From contig NC_012963.1 in NCBI RefSeq assembly GCF_000027005.1, positions 1,302,001 to 1,366,000 on the forward strand: a DNA stretch of 64,000 bases. The letters run 5' to 3'. Positions 8,751-17,353 of this stretch are shown piece after piece. Every line of letters begins with the position of its first letter. Within the stretch, counting starts at the first letter, position 1. The notes under the pieces were generated by a model that was not told where the DNA came from, made no database searches, and saw nothing but the letters and a program-made list of their open reading frames with translations. The position numbers and the translations under genes are program-made. This stretch comes from Komagataella phaffii GS115 (lineage: Eukaryota; Ascomycota; Pichiomycetes; Pichiales; Pichiaceae).

Positions 8751-10808
8751 ATGCTGCAACAAGATTGGCGCACTTCGAAGTCCTCCGAACAGAACAAACC
8801 TGGTATCCCCCGTTCGTTCAAAATAGTATTAGACTCCATAATAGGAAGAAGGCAAATTGGTAGGAATGAGTTAGAAGTTTATCAGGAAACTTTTAACTAC
8901 AGACTAGTGTCTTCTGTTTACTTGAATGAGAACTACATGAATGGCATGATGTTTGGACTCATTGGTCGGAAATTTTCTAATCAATCTCGCAATTGGAAGA
9001 AACCTGTGTGGAGAAGGAGGCAACGGGCTCAATGCGAAGTCAGTTTCAACCTCCGATTGATTTCATCATGTTCGCCTCAGCTATATGGCCCAGCCATCTT
9101 AATTTTGGTTTTCAGACTGATCCATTTTTCGCAGAGATTTGGTTCAGGCATTAGTTTCCCTAGCAAAAGACTTCTCTTTCTGCTCATATTGGCATTAATG
9201 AACTCTTATTTCAAACTCTTCTACCTCATGACCAAATTGTACAATATGAACAACCTTTGCCTTTTAGAAAGAATGTTTGAATCAGAGAAATACATCGATA
9301 ATAATATGTTCAAGGCTATCCCAGAGACTTGCAAGAAATTGAATACATTGGTATCTGACCAACTGAGATTGCTAATAGTCCATAGAGCTACAGCTATTCA
9401 CAATTTGCTCCCATTTTTGAATATTGACTTATTTATGAGTTACTTGGAAATCTACCAAATTTTTGATACGGATCGTCAAATTTATAAAGTTTTTGGCTGC
9501 TTTTGCACTGATAATTTCGAAATTTATGACCATCTTAATTCGCCATACAACAGTATGTCATTGATAAAATCAACAGATGAGTCTAATATACCGCTAACAT
9601 GGGAAGAATCCAATTTGTCCAACTTGTTAGGTGTTAATAATCAAATTCGGAAAATATTTTTATGCTGTCTGCTGAGTATGTATTCTTGCTTAGATAATGA
9701 TGAGAAGAAGTCGAATTTAAACACCCGAGTGTCTCACAAATGGCTAATCTTGTCTTTATCAAGTCAAAGGCTCGGCCATTCTTTGAAGGGCTTACCATTT
9801 TTACAGAAACAAAGAATTCTTAGTACGGTGCTCTGGAGTCAAATCTCATTATTTGTTTTTTCGGGTAACTTCTTAAACACACACATCTCTATTCATAAAA
9901 GCCAGAATAACCACATTTTGCCCGATTTTCAAACGAATTTCGTTTCTGGAGCTTTGAAAGATCAACAACAATCACCATACGATCAACTGATTGCCAAGTT
10001 GAATAAACTTTCGTCGAAACTAATCTTGCTAAAAAACTCAGCTCCTAGTGAGCACACAGCAATCATTGATTCTCTTTCGGATGTTAGATTTACTAATTTG
10101 CCCGAGTTTTTTGATATGTTAGACTCAATCCTGCAAAATGCAACATATGACACCCATAACCCTCCTCAGTCTCCTGAGAAGAAGGATGACGAATTTGAAA
10201 CTTGGATCAAGAACAAAGCTAAACCATTGAATATCTCTAGTATCTCATCCCCCATAGTTACTGCAGCGTCTACAGGGGTCATTCATCAAGCATCAACATT
10301 CAACAGTCTTCATTACTCCCATGAAAAACGGAGCAGTTCGGGATTATCATTCAACCTCATTAGGGTTATAAGTGATGACAAAATGCCGACGTCAACGACT
10401 CAGCAGACCTCACCAGATTCTGACGACTCTTTATCCCTTGATTCTGCTGTCAAGTACAAGTTTAATCATAATCAAGGAAATTTTTATCATTTCGAAGATT
10501 TTGATAATAATTACGACCATGGAATCACGGAAGGATATCATAGTAGAGGTTTATTCACAGAAACTTCTCCAAGCTCTTATGGCATGAACCAAAAGGACAT
10601 GCAGTTGGAGGGAATTAATAAAACTAGCAACACAGTACGTTTAGTCCGGCCTCTCTCCTTTCCCGACAGCGAAACTTCCGAAGTATTCTCAGTCGATCAT
10701 AGCAATATTAGTAAGGAAGTCAGAAAAAAGCTTAGTAAAATCTTCGATGAAGAGGAACCGTCAGAAGAAATATCAAATATTAACACCACTGGTGAGTTAA
10801 TTTATTAA
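8751..10808 (+). CDS. Inp2/vezatin-like peroxisome inheritance protein (tentative)
   Basis: 685 residues from the first ATG at 8751; a TTG three codons earlier is not used. A soluble N-terminus contains FNYRLVSSVYLNENYM. Two closely spaced hydrophobic segments follow at about 111-126 and 140-160 (PAILILVF; LLFLLILALMN), then a long helical region and a Ser-rich, disordered C-terminal third ending in an acidic helix. This layout matches the fungal vezatin-type protein Inp2, the peroxisomal receptor for the type V myosin that carries peroxisomes into the bud. I recognise topology and general texture, not a decisive motif. It could be another two-helix membrane protein. Confidence 0.72.
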   Translation: MLQQDWRTSKSSEQNKPGIPRSFKIVLDSIIGRRQIGRNELEVYQETFNYRLVSSVYLNENYMNGMMFGLIGRKFSNQSRNWKKPVWRRRQRAQCEVSFNLRLISSCSPQLYGPAILILVFRLIHFSQRFGSGISFPSKRLLFLLILALMNSYFKLFYLMTKLYNMNNLCLLERMFESEKYIDNNMFKAIPETCKKLNTLVSDQLRLLIVHRATAIHNLLPFLNIDLFMSYLEIYQIFDTDRQIYKVFGCFCTDNFEIYDHLNSPYNSMSLIKSTDESNIPLTWEESNLSNLLGVNNQIRKIFLCCLLSMYSCLDNDEKKSNLNTRVSHKWLILSLSSQRLGHSLKGLPFLQKQRILSTVLWSQISLFVFSGNFLNTHISIHKSQNNHILPDFQTNFVSGALKDQQQSPYDQLIAKLNKLSSKLILLKNSAPSEHTAIIDSLSDVRFTNLPEFFDMLDSILQNATYDTHNPPQSPEKKDDEFETWIKNKAKPLNISSISSPIVTAASTGVIHQASTFNSLHYSHEKRSSSGLSFNLIRVISDDKMPTSTTQQTSPDSDDSLSLDSAVKYKFNHNQGNFYHFEDFDNNYDHGITEGYHSRGLFTETSPSSYGMNQKDMQLEGINKTSNTVRLVRPLSFPDSETSEVFSVDHSNISKEVRKKLSKIFDEEEPSEEISNINTTGELIY

Positions 10809-11044
10809 ACTTTGTATATATGGATTTATTTAGGATAGATGGCTAATCGCCTACTCAGTGTTTTCCCACTATTTTCAAGCTGTTCATTATTTATAAGCCT
10901 TTTCTCCAGATCACCAGATAAACTTAGATTATTATAGCTTTCTAAGAAAGATTGAGTTTTCGTTTTCTGAAAAATTCGGGATCAGGTACAGTAAGTACGG
11001 TAACCACGACGAGATGTTCTCTCTATCTAGATCTAGGCCATTAG

Positions 11045-11746
11045 TTACTCTTTTTTTGTGTCAATAGTATCATCAATGGGAGGGCACACTCTGCTATGAA
11101 GTCGTTTTTGAACCAAGAAACTCCCAAATACAATTAAGATCACAGCTCCAAATATTACCATTCTTTCCTTCTCTGAAACATTCAAAAATGGATATGGAAA
11201 CTTACTGGAACCATCCATGACATAATCAAGCCATTTCCAATACAACAAATCTAACAGTGTAGTGATAAGAAATGCCTGAGGGATTGTCACTGTCCAATTA
11301 GGCATGAAAAAGTAAAAATCGAACAAAAGGCTTACCACTGGTACAAGATGAATGGAGAGATCAGTACTCAATGGTATGAAAGATTCTTTAGAAAGAATCA
11401 TGTGTGTGAAAAATAGTCTCAACGGCCAATAAATCACACTGACTACAAATTCCAATGAAGTTGCAATGGAATGCAGATAATTTTTCAGCCGAAAAAGAGT
11501 CCAAGAACCAGTCAAGTGACAAATAATTGACAGCGATTGTACTGCAATAGTAGCAACAGCTGAGATATTAGTTAGAAACTGTTTGTGGCCCGCATGTTTC
11601 AATTCAGGGGGTAATTCAAGATGTAATACCTCCAGAATTCCTCTCAAGCAAACAGTCATGAATACTAAGTTGCTCAACAAGGAATAAACGTTTCCCGGTT
11701 CTCTGTAAGTGAAATGTGTCTTAAGCCCCATTATGACTGCGCACAT
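11045..11746 (-). CDS. FAR-17a/AIG1-family multispanning membrane protein
   Basis: 233 residues with about six hydrophobic helices. It fits the FAR-17a/AIG1/ADTRP family, whose human members are membrane hydrolases of fatty-acid esters of hydroxy fatty acids that use a Thr and a His buried in the membrane. Candidates here are a Thr in FLTNISAVAT and the His in STDLSIHLVPVVSLLFDF. The downstream FFMPNWTVTIPQAFLIT and YWKWLDYV also fit the family. The closest S. cerevisiae relative I know is the uncharacterised YNR061C. ATG at 11746; a second Met five codons on is possible. The C-terminus is hydrophilic and ends KKE. Confidence 0.7.
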   Translation of the reverse strand: MCAVIMGLKTHFTYREPGNVYSLLSNLVFMTVCLRGILEVLHLELPPELKHAGHKQFLTNISAVATIAVQSLSIICHLTGSWTLFRLKNYLHSIATSLEFVVSVIYWPLRLFFTHMILSKESFIPLSTDLSIHLVPVVSLLFDFYFFMPNWTVTIPQAFLITTLLDLLYWKWLDYVMDGSSKFPYPFLNVSEKERMVIFGAVILIVFGSFLVQKRLHSRVCPPIDDTIDTKKE

Positions 11747-11905
11747 ACAGTGAACTTGTTCTCAGAAAGCTTTCTTACGGATGGGGTTCCTCCTCTGGCA
11801 AAAAAAAAAATCAGCAGTTCTCAGTTCCGTTTTCTTTGCAATAGACATTAGATAATTATTATATAAGCATGATACCGGGAAAACCAAGAAGTGAAAATCC
11901 TATTC

Positions 11906-12360
11906 CTACCTATCTAAATTAATTGATTGGCCAAATTTAGCGTAAAGTTGGTTCTTCAGTTCGTTCATTCTCTCCTGGGTAACCTCTATACTATTTTCTA
12001 GTGCCGTCATTTTGTTAGCCAGCACGAGGTTGTCGTTTTCTAATCGTGTCACTACAGAACTGTGTCTCAATAACACAAAAGTGTCTCCTAGTTTGTAATT
12101 AACTTTTTCGTCATCATCCAGTAGCTCAATCTCCAAGGAAAGGTCGTCCAAATAGTCTTTCTCGTGAGATAATTCAGCTAGTTCCACTTCAAACTGATCT
12201 TTTCGATTGATAAGTTTTGAAAACTCATTGATTCTTTGTTGGTCCTCCCATGAAACCTCTGTCTTATTCGTTTGTCCCTCGGGGAGCTAAATATTGGTTA
12301 GAGAAACAAGGAACTTTTTCAATTTAATTTTCACTTAATGAGTTTACTTACTAGTTCCAT
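11906..12360 (-). CDS. GIM3: Prefoldin subunit 4 (Gim3), two exons
   Basis: Join of 12352-12360 (ATG GAA CTA, residues M-E-L) and 11906-12286. The intron 12287-12351 has donor GTAAGT, branch-like CTAAC and acceptor TTTAG; splicing is in phase 0. The product is 129 residues, the same length as S. cerevisiae Gim3, and opens MELLPEGQ as that protein does (MELLPQGQ). Hallmarks are DQQRINEFSKLI, YLDDLSLEIELLDDDE and the end LYAKFGQSINLDR. Prefoldin is a six-subunit cytosolic chaperone that passes unfolded actin and tubulin to the CCT chaperonin; Gim3 is a beta-type coiled-coil subunit. Without the intron the ORF would begin at an internal GTG and lose its first coiled-coil turn. Confidence 0.95.
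12287..12351 (-). other. Spliceosomal intron of GIM3 (65 nt)
   Basis: On the minus strand it reads GTAAGT at the 5' end, TCTAACC near the 3' end and TTTAG at the acceptor. Removal joins a nine-base first exon to exon 2 in frame and restores the conserved prefoldin N-terminus. Confidence 0.93.
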
Positions 12361-12757
12361 TACTGATGATTGATGTTAACTTTAGTACTTGGTACAGGTG
12401 GGGCTAAAACCGAGCTCAATTATGAGTGCTCGAAAGGAGCAGGAGCAAATATTCTCGTTGCTGTCTGATGTGCCAAACTAGTGGCGTTATTCGCATAGCC
12501 CTTCCTATCTACCTATTATTCGTTATATGTTGTAGCTCTCCCTCAAAAGGTATATGTTAGTAGGAATGAAATAAAGTATAAATAAAGTTGAACCTACTTC
12601 CTAATCCTCAGAATCCCTAGGGTAGTCCCCCTTTTGCCTTTTGCGATAAAGGAAATCTATTCAGACTTGAGCTTCCGATAACTTAACTTCTACGCTTAAT
12701 TACTCTAGCCGCTAGGATAATTTAAAATCGCTACTCCATTAAAAACTTTCCAATTAT
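12361..12757. other. Intergenic, upstream of GIM3
   Basis: 397 bp between the GIM3 start and the stop of the next minus-strand gene. It must hold the GIM3 promoter. The only coding-like stretch is a 19-codon ATG frame at 12422 (+) ending in TAG, with no donor site to continue it. I see no RNA gene here. Confidence 0.5.
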
Positions 12758-13078
12758 CTAATATACATGGATCTCGCTATCCACTTCAATAGTTAGGGGC
12801 CACTCGTTATCGTTAAACTCATTCCGCAATGTTTCCAGAACAGAAAGTGTGGAGTCATCATGATCGAGATCAAATGCAAATCCCTTCAATGTCAACTCAT
12901 ATTCGTAAACAATTCGGCAGCCGGTCTTACCTTTCAAAGTTTCTCGCACACTAAGAACTTTACTTTCCGGTGTCTCTTCCCCTTTGCTAAAAAATGCGAG
13001 AAAACGTGTGCTTAAATGAGCTTCTACTATGCATAACAAAAAACATACGCTAGCGATAAGATGGGATAAACAACTCAT
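12758..13078 (-). CDS. Small I9-type (Pbi2-like) protease inhibitor domain with signal peptide
   Basis: 106 residues. Residues 1 to about 20 (MSCLSHLIASVCFLLCIVEA) form a typical signal peptide with cleavage likely after VEA. The rest, from about TRFLAFFSKG, aligns by eye along the full length of yeast proteinase B inhibitor Pbi2: RFLAFFSKGEETPES for its first strand, GCRIVYEYELTLKGFAF for its GGSIVHEFDIIKGYTI, and VDSEIHVY for its end DKEVHTN. I9 domains are subtilisin propeptides that also occur alone as inhibitors. Pbi2 itself is cytosolic and has no signal peptide, so this version is expected to enter the ER and reach the vacuole or the outside. A GTATGT and a TTTTTTAG lie inside the ORF, but removing them breaks the frame. 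Confidence 0.72.
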   Translation of the reverse strand: MSCLSHLIASVCFLLCIVEAHLSTRFLAFFSKGEETPESKVLSVRETLKGKTGCRIVYEYELTLKGFAFDLDHDDSTLSVLETLRNEFNDNEWPLTIEVDSEIHVY

Positions 13079-13258
13079 AGAAACTTACTTTTGTTAGTTT
13101 GTTATGAAGCAATTCTGGTTGCGGACTAGTGAACCTGGTGACACTCTATTTGATCTACTGCGCGAAATCTCGTGCAGTTGTGATCACGTTTCAGCCTATA
13201 AAACATTTTCAACCCTAGAGCGTATAATAAAGCTGTCATTTGAAAACTGTTAGCAGAA

Positions 13259-15223
13259 TTATGTCCTTCTAGCACGTTTTCTGGAATCACCCCTGGGATT
13301 TAAAAGCTGCTGTTCTATTTTAAGTCGATAGTTCTGAAGTAGGACATCCATCTGAGAAAAATGTCGTTGTAGCAGCGAATCTAGGGTGTTAATATTTGTA
13401 ATGATGGAGGCTACACCAGAATGCTGAAGAATAATTTCCGTCAGCTTGTTCTTGTTTTTTCTTAGCTCATGAATCTGCTCTATAATATCAGTGTTCGTAT
13501 CATCAAATTCGTCAAGTTTAACTTCGGGGTCGGCGTTCAGGAACCGTTGTGTGTAGTTCTCACTATCTGACTCGAAATCCTCAGATTCCTCCTCCAATTC
13601 TTCGAAATAGCTAATGTCACTGGAATCATCTTCATCATCTGCCGCTTCCTGTTTATCCTGTTTGTTCCGATCATTTGCTGTAACGGGGATATTTTGAATT
13701 GGCGTTCCACTCTCCGATAGTAAGCTTTCGGTATACTCTGAATTATTTTCTGTGTTTGATAACACACGAGAAGTATCCATCACTTTACGTCTTGCAGGCC
13801 GGCTAAGACCGCTTTCACTCTTAATCAATTCCCTGTGAGACGAGTGCATATCATCTATGCTATTAATGAACTCTTCGTAGTTTGGAGGATCCAGTCCAAG
13901 ATTCTGAAAAGCTTGACGAACTTTAAAAGAGGTCGTTAATCTGAACTTGACCTTGACAAAATAAAGGAAGAAATCTGTAATAGTAATACGGTTTGTATGC
14001 TCCGTGTCCAAAAGTCTAGTCATTTCACCGTCCATGATACGCATTAAAGGTCCAAATATCCCCTCGTCAATTGACAACTTTAAATGCACCATATCTCTAG
14101 GTAAGATCATGAGTTGAATGTTGAATTCGTTTAAAAGAAAAACCGTGTCCAACGTAATCAGACTGCTATCAATATTAACAACCAAAGTCTTAACGTAGCT
14201 TTCATCAATCATATTGTTTGAAGATAGTTTCAACTGAGAATGAAAATAAGCCAAATACTTAAGGAACAGTTCGGGTGTAAGGCACCCATTCTTCGCATAA
14301 TGAAATTGCCAGGAATTTATACTATCCATTGCTTGATCTTCTTCGTCAAATTTCGATTGGCCTAAAGATATATCCAAATTTTTTTGTAGTCCAGATTGTT
14401 CTGTGATTACAAAAGGGGAAATTCTTATGTTTCCTTCGGTGTTTATAGTTTCAAGTATAGCAAAATTTTCACTTTTAGAAAACTTGAAATTATGGCCATT
14501 ATTCTCTAAATCTTCAAGTTCAGATGTCCAAACTTTCTCCTTGTTTTCCAACTCACCTAGTTTGAACCGCATTTCATGGGCATGAAATATAAGTGAGTGC
14601 TTTTGTTCAGAATTAGTAACTGAGTCTGTGTACGATTTGAGCCATTGATGCTTGTTGAGAATTTTTCTTTGTGGACCGAATAATGTGTGAGATGAGTAAG
14701 CATTTTCTTGCACAGTTTGAAGGACTGGACAGGAATCGATCATCCGTTGGTAAAACTCTTTCCACCATCTTCGGCCCAATCTTGTTCCAGTAGCCCTATT
14801 CAAAGGATTCTCAATGTTTGATCGTTTGCAGTGAATGGCAACTGTGTCATTAACTAAGCTTAAAACCTCCCTGTAGGAAACTAAAACTCCACATCTATAC
14901 ATAAGGGTGAGATAATCACATAAAAGAGACTCATATTGATCGGTGAAAATATGTCTCAGTTTGTAATTGCTAATCACAACTTTGTCGCTCTTCTTCACTC
15001 TGGTTTTCAGTGTATTGTAAGGAATGTCATATCTTTTAGAAACTTGAGTGATTGTTCTAGGAATAGGATTGATAAAGATCTCCTTGAGTGCCTGCTTAAT
15101 AAGTTTAGCTCGTTTTTGAGGGTCCTTGGATTGTCTATAAGAAACTGGAGACTTTTCAGTCCCTCGGCAACTGTTATCAGAATGCAAAACACGATCACAG
15201 GATTCTTGAGTTTCGTCATTCAT
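13259..15223 (-). CDS. Domesticated pogo/Tigger-type transposase (CENP-B-like DNA-binding protein)
   Basis: 654 residues. An N-terminal pipsqueak-type helix-turn-helix lies at about 37-77 (KRAKLIKQALKEIF, TQVSKRYDIPYNTLKTRV), a CENP-B-type second DNA-binding domain at about 90-165 (through GRRWWKEFYQRM), and a DDE_1-type core at about 210-400. In the core, the usual MDETG start is HEMRF (H216 in place of the first Asp), while the later positions keep D352 (NIDSS) and D386 (SIDEGIFGPL). The C-terminal third is acidic and disordered with a basic end (SRKRARRT). With one catalytic Asp gone, no obvious terminal repeats and a single copy in view, it looks like a retained host gene, as with S. pombe CENP-B homologues or yeast Pdc2. 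Its DNA target is unknown. Confidence 0.8.
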   Translation of the reverse strand: MNDETQESCDRVLHSDNSCRGTEKSPVSYRQSKDPQKRAKLIKQALKEIFINPIPRTITQVSKRYDIPYNTLKTRVKKSDKVVISNYKLRHIFTDQYESLLCDYLTLMYRCGVLVSYREVLSLVNDTVAIHCKRSNIENPLNRATGTRLGRRWWKEFYQRMIDSCPVLQTVQENAYSSHTLFGPQRKILNKHQWLKSYTDSVTNSEQKHSLIFHAHEMRFKLGELENKEKVWTSELEDLENNGHNFKFSKSENFAILETINTEGNIRISPFVITEQSGLQKNLDISLGQSKFDEEDQAMDSINSWQFHYAKNGCLTPELFLKYLAYFHSQLKLSSNNMIDESYVKTLVVNIDSSLITLDTVFLLNEFNIQLMILPRDMVHLKLSIDEGIFGPLMRIMDGEMTRLLDTEHTNRITITDFFLYFVKVKFRLTTSFKVRQAFQNLGLDPPNYEEFINSIDDMHSSHRELIKSESGLSRPARRKVMDTSRVLSNTENNSEYTESLLSESGTPIQNIPVTANDRNKQDKQEAADDEDDSSDISYFEELEEESEDFESDSENYTQRFLNADPEVKLDEFDDTNTDIIEQIHELRKNKNKLTEIILQHSGVASIITNINTLDSLLQRHFSQMDVLLQNYRLKIEQQLLNPRGDSRKRARRT

Positions 15224-16766
15224 AGCAGCAATAACATTTGGGTGCTAGGATTTATCAATGAGTGAGTGCTAAAATCTGAGGTTTACAAGCTGTGATGTTC
15301 CCCTAAGATCTCACAATCGAACAATCGCGAAGCCAATGCAAGTTGTTTAAGGGGAAACGACTCACTATTCCTGAAATTAGTATTCAAAACTTGGTCCGGA
15401 AGAACAATGAGGCGGCCGTTAAAATACTCACGTAAACGGTGTCTACAAGCGCATTAAAATCCGTTTGAATTCAAGCAAAAGCCACCAGAGGCTTATGCTT
15501 GGTTATACCCAGCATTGACCTTTGGTATGAGCATCTGAAAAACAACCAGGTGTTGCAAAGTTAAACATCCTTCTTTGTTCATATAGAACCCACTATTCAT
15601 GGTACTCCCCAATCGAATTTCACATTCTGGTTTTGAAATTACACACCACGTTAGCTTATAAGATTTCATATAACTTATTGATATACGGTTTCCATTGTTC
15701 GAATAGTTGAGGTTGTATGTAATTCGATTGAAGGGGCCATTTTTGTTTCCTACTTTTCCTGGGAGCTTATCCGATGCGCTTCAAAGCTGGAATTGTAAAT
15801 ATAGAGAAAAAGAAGGATGTTGTTTTATTCTTGAAAGAGTATAATTTTACTTCTAGCAACTCTCCCACTTCGCTTGACTTCATTTATTTCTTGGGCACAT
15901 AGGCGTAGTAATCTAGACCAACAGATAATTTGCCGGAATGATATAGCGATTGGAAAATGAACTGAAATTTTTTGCTGTCTTTCAATTTGACGGGCAGTTC
16001 ATCAGTGACCGACCATATAAATACGTTGAGAATGTTATTCTTCCTCGTAGTTGAAGTGGCTTCATAATTTCAGAACTCAATAGATAAACTAGGATGTTTT
16101 AAAGCAATTAATGCTCACAAGTAAGGAGCGACTCTCTTGCTTTTCGAATACTAAAAGTATCGTCCCAACCCAGAAAAAAAGACCTCTTAACTGCAAAATA
16201 AACTCTATATATTTCTTCTAAAACAGTTTCAGGTTGGATAGTATCGCATTCTCATCACTTCTAACTAGTAGGCCATGAGATATATTAACGTTTACTTGAG
16301 TTCTAAGTTCTCCGAATTAGATGCACAGCACAAACAAGATTAGGTTTCACTTGGTACAAAATACGAACAGAGTTTAAGGTCGTAATTTCATTTCGTTATT
16401 GATCCCCACAATCTATTCTTATCACAGTCATCAGATAGTCGCGAAAAAGCATGCAGAAAAGGGGGTCGTCCCTATCTAAGTTGTAGCATTACAACAAATA
16501 TGACTACACTCAGTGTCGCAATCGGTATAGCCAACGCTGCAAAATGGATTCTACTGAGAATGGTATGATGATCCCAGGATCAATTTCCCAAAAATTAAAA
16601 AAAGTAAAATAAAAAGCATCAGATATTAGGGAGGTGGTAAGATTGCTCTGCAAGCGATCACGAGATTTTAGGTTTTCCTTTATGTACTATATAAAGCGCA
16701 GATTGGATGCCGCTTTTCCCTCCTGGGCTATGATAATATAGCGAACGAAATACACGCCAAAATAAA
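15224..16766. other. Long divergent intergenic region upstream of RGI1
   Basis: 1.54 kb between two divergent starts, the largest gap in the window. It holds four STRE-like AGGGG/CCCCT pentamers (15300-15304, 15350-15354, 15732-15736, 16460-16464), a TATAAATA near 16016 (+) that precedes no ORF, and A/T tracts. A minus-strand frame at 15884-16069 is open for 61 codons and protein-like at its end (GLDYYAYVPKK) but has no ATG. I see no tRNA or snRNA signature. Most of the region is probably regulatory for RGI1, whose yeast orthologue responds strongly to growth conditions. Confidence 0.5.
16688..16696 (+). promoter_or_regulatory. TATA box of RGI1
   Basis: TATATAAAG lies 71 bp upstream of the RGI1 ATG, a normal yeast spacing, and fits a regulated rather than constitutive promoter. 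Confidence 0.6.
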
Positions 16767-17300
16767 ATGGGTAGAAGAAAGTCACAAGCTGCTGCAGAGA
16801 GAAATCTTGAACCAATTAAAATTAGTACCGACTCAATTAAGAAAAGGCCTCGTCGAGATTCCAATGAACCTCCATTCAAAAAGTTTGATGATCTAGAAAT
16901 GTTTGAAACTTACTTGAAGGGTGAATCTTGGGATAACGATTTTGATTTCCTCCACGCTCGTTTGGATTATTATCCTCCATTTATTCGTAATGAAATTCAT
17001 GACGATCCGGAAAAGATTAAACCAACAATGAACAATAAGTCCAAGAAGTTTGTGAGAAACTTGCATCATCACGTTGACAAACATCTGTTAAAGCAAATTA
17101 ATGACATGGTTGGAATCGAGTACAAATTCAAACGGGAGGAAGAGAAGTTACCAGATGGCCGACTAATCTGGCGCTACAAAGACGAATCAGATCATGGATT
17201 TGAAGGTCTTGACCGGAAATGGACAGTCGAAGTTGATGTCGAGTGTAGTCCCAACGATCCAACTGTAGTTGTCGATATGAGGTCCATTCCTATTGACTGA
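16767..17300 (+). CDS. RGI1: Respiratory growth induced protein Rgi1
   Basis: 177 residues. The body matches S. cerevisiae Rgi1/Rgi2 (161-164 residues): LEMFETYLKGESWDNDFDF, LHARLDYYPPFIRNE, DDPEKI, SKKFVRNLHHHVDKHLLK and a C-terminal beta-rich part with VDVECSPNDPTVVVDMRSIP. Rgi proteins are small soluble factors of unclear biochemistry needed for energy metabolism under respiratory conditions. A basic N-terminal extension of about 35 residues (MGRRKSQ, KKRPRRD) is longer than in S. cerevisiae and resembles a nuclear localisation signal. A TATA box lies 71 bp upstream. Confidence 0.93.
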   Translation: MGRRKSQAAAERNLEPIKISTDSIKKRPRRDSNEPPFKKFDDLEMFETYLKGESWDNDFDFLHARLDYYPPFIRNEIHDDPEKIKPTMNNKSKKFVRNLHHHVDKHLLKQINDMVGIEYKFKREEEKLPDGRLIWRYKDESDHGFEGLDRKWTVEVDVECSPNDPTVVVDMRSIPID

Positions 17301-17353
17301 TCTGTGTAATTTTTATGATATTTATGATTTTTATGAGTATGAATTGAACATTG

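Noticed and set aside
12422..12481. 19-codon plus-strand frame MSARKEQEQIFSLLSDVPN
   Set aside because: Looks protein-like but ends in TAG with no donor site, and starts 62 bp from the divergent GIM3 start.
13001..13062. GTATGT ... TTTTTTAG candidate intron inside the I9 gene
   Set aside because: Removing 62 nt shifts the frame to an early stop and there is no branch consensus; the uninterrupted ORF gives signal peptide plus full I9 domain.
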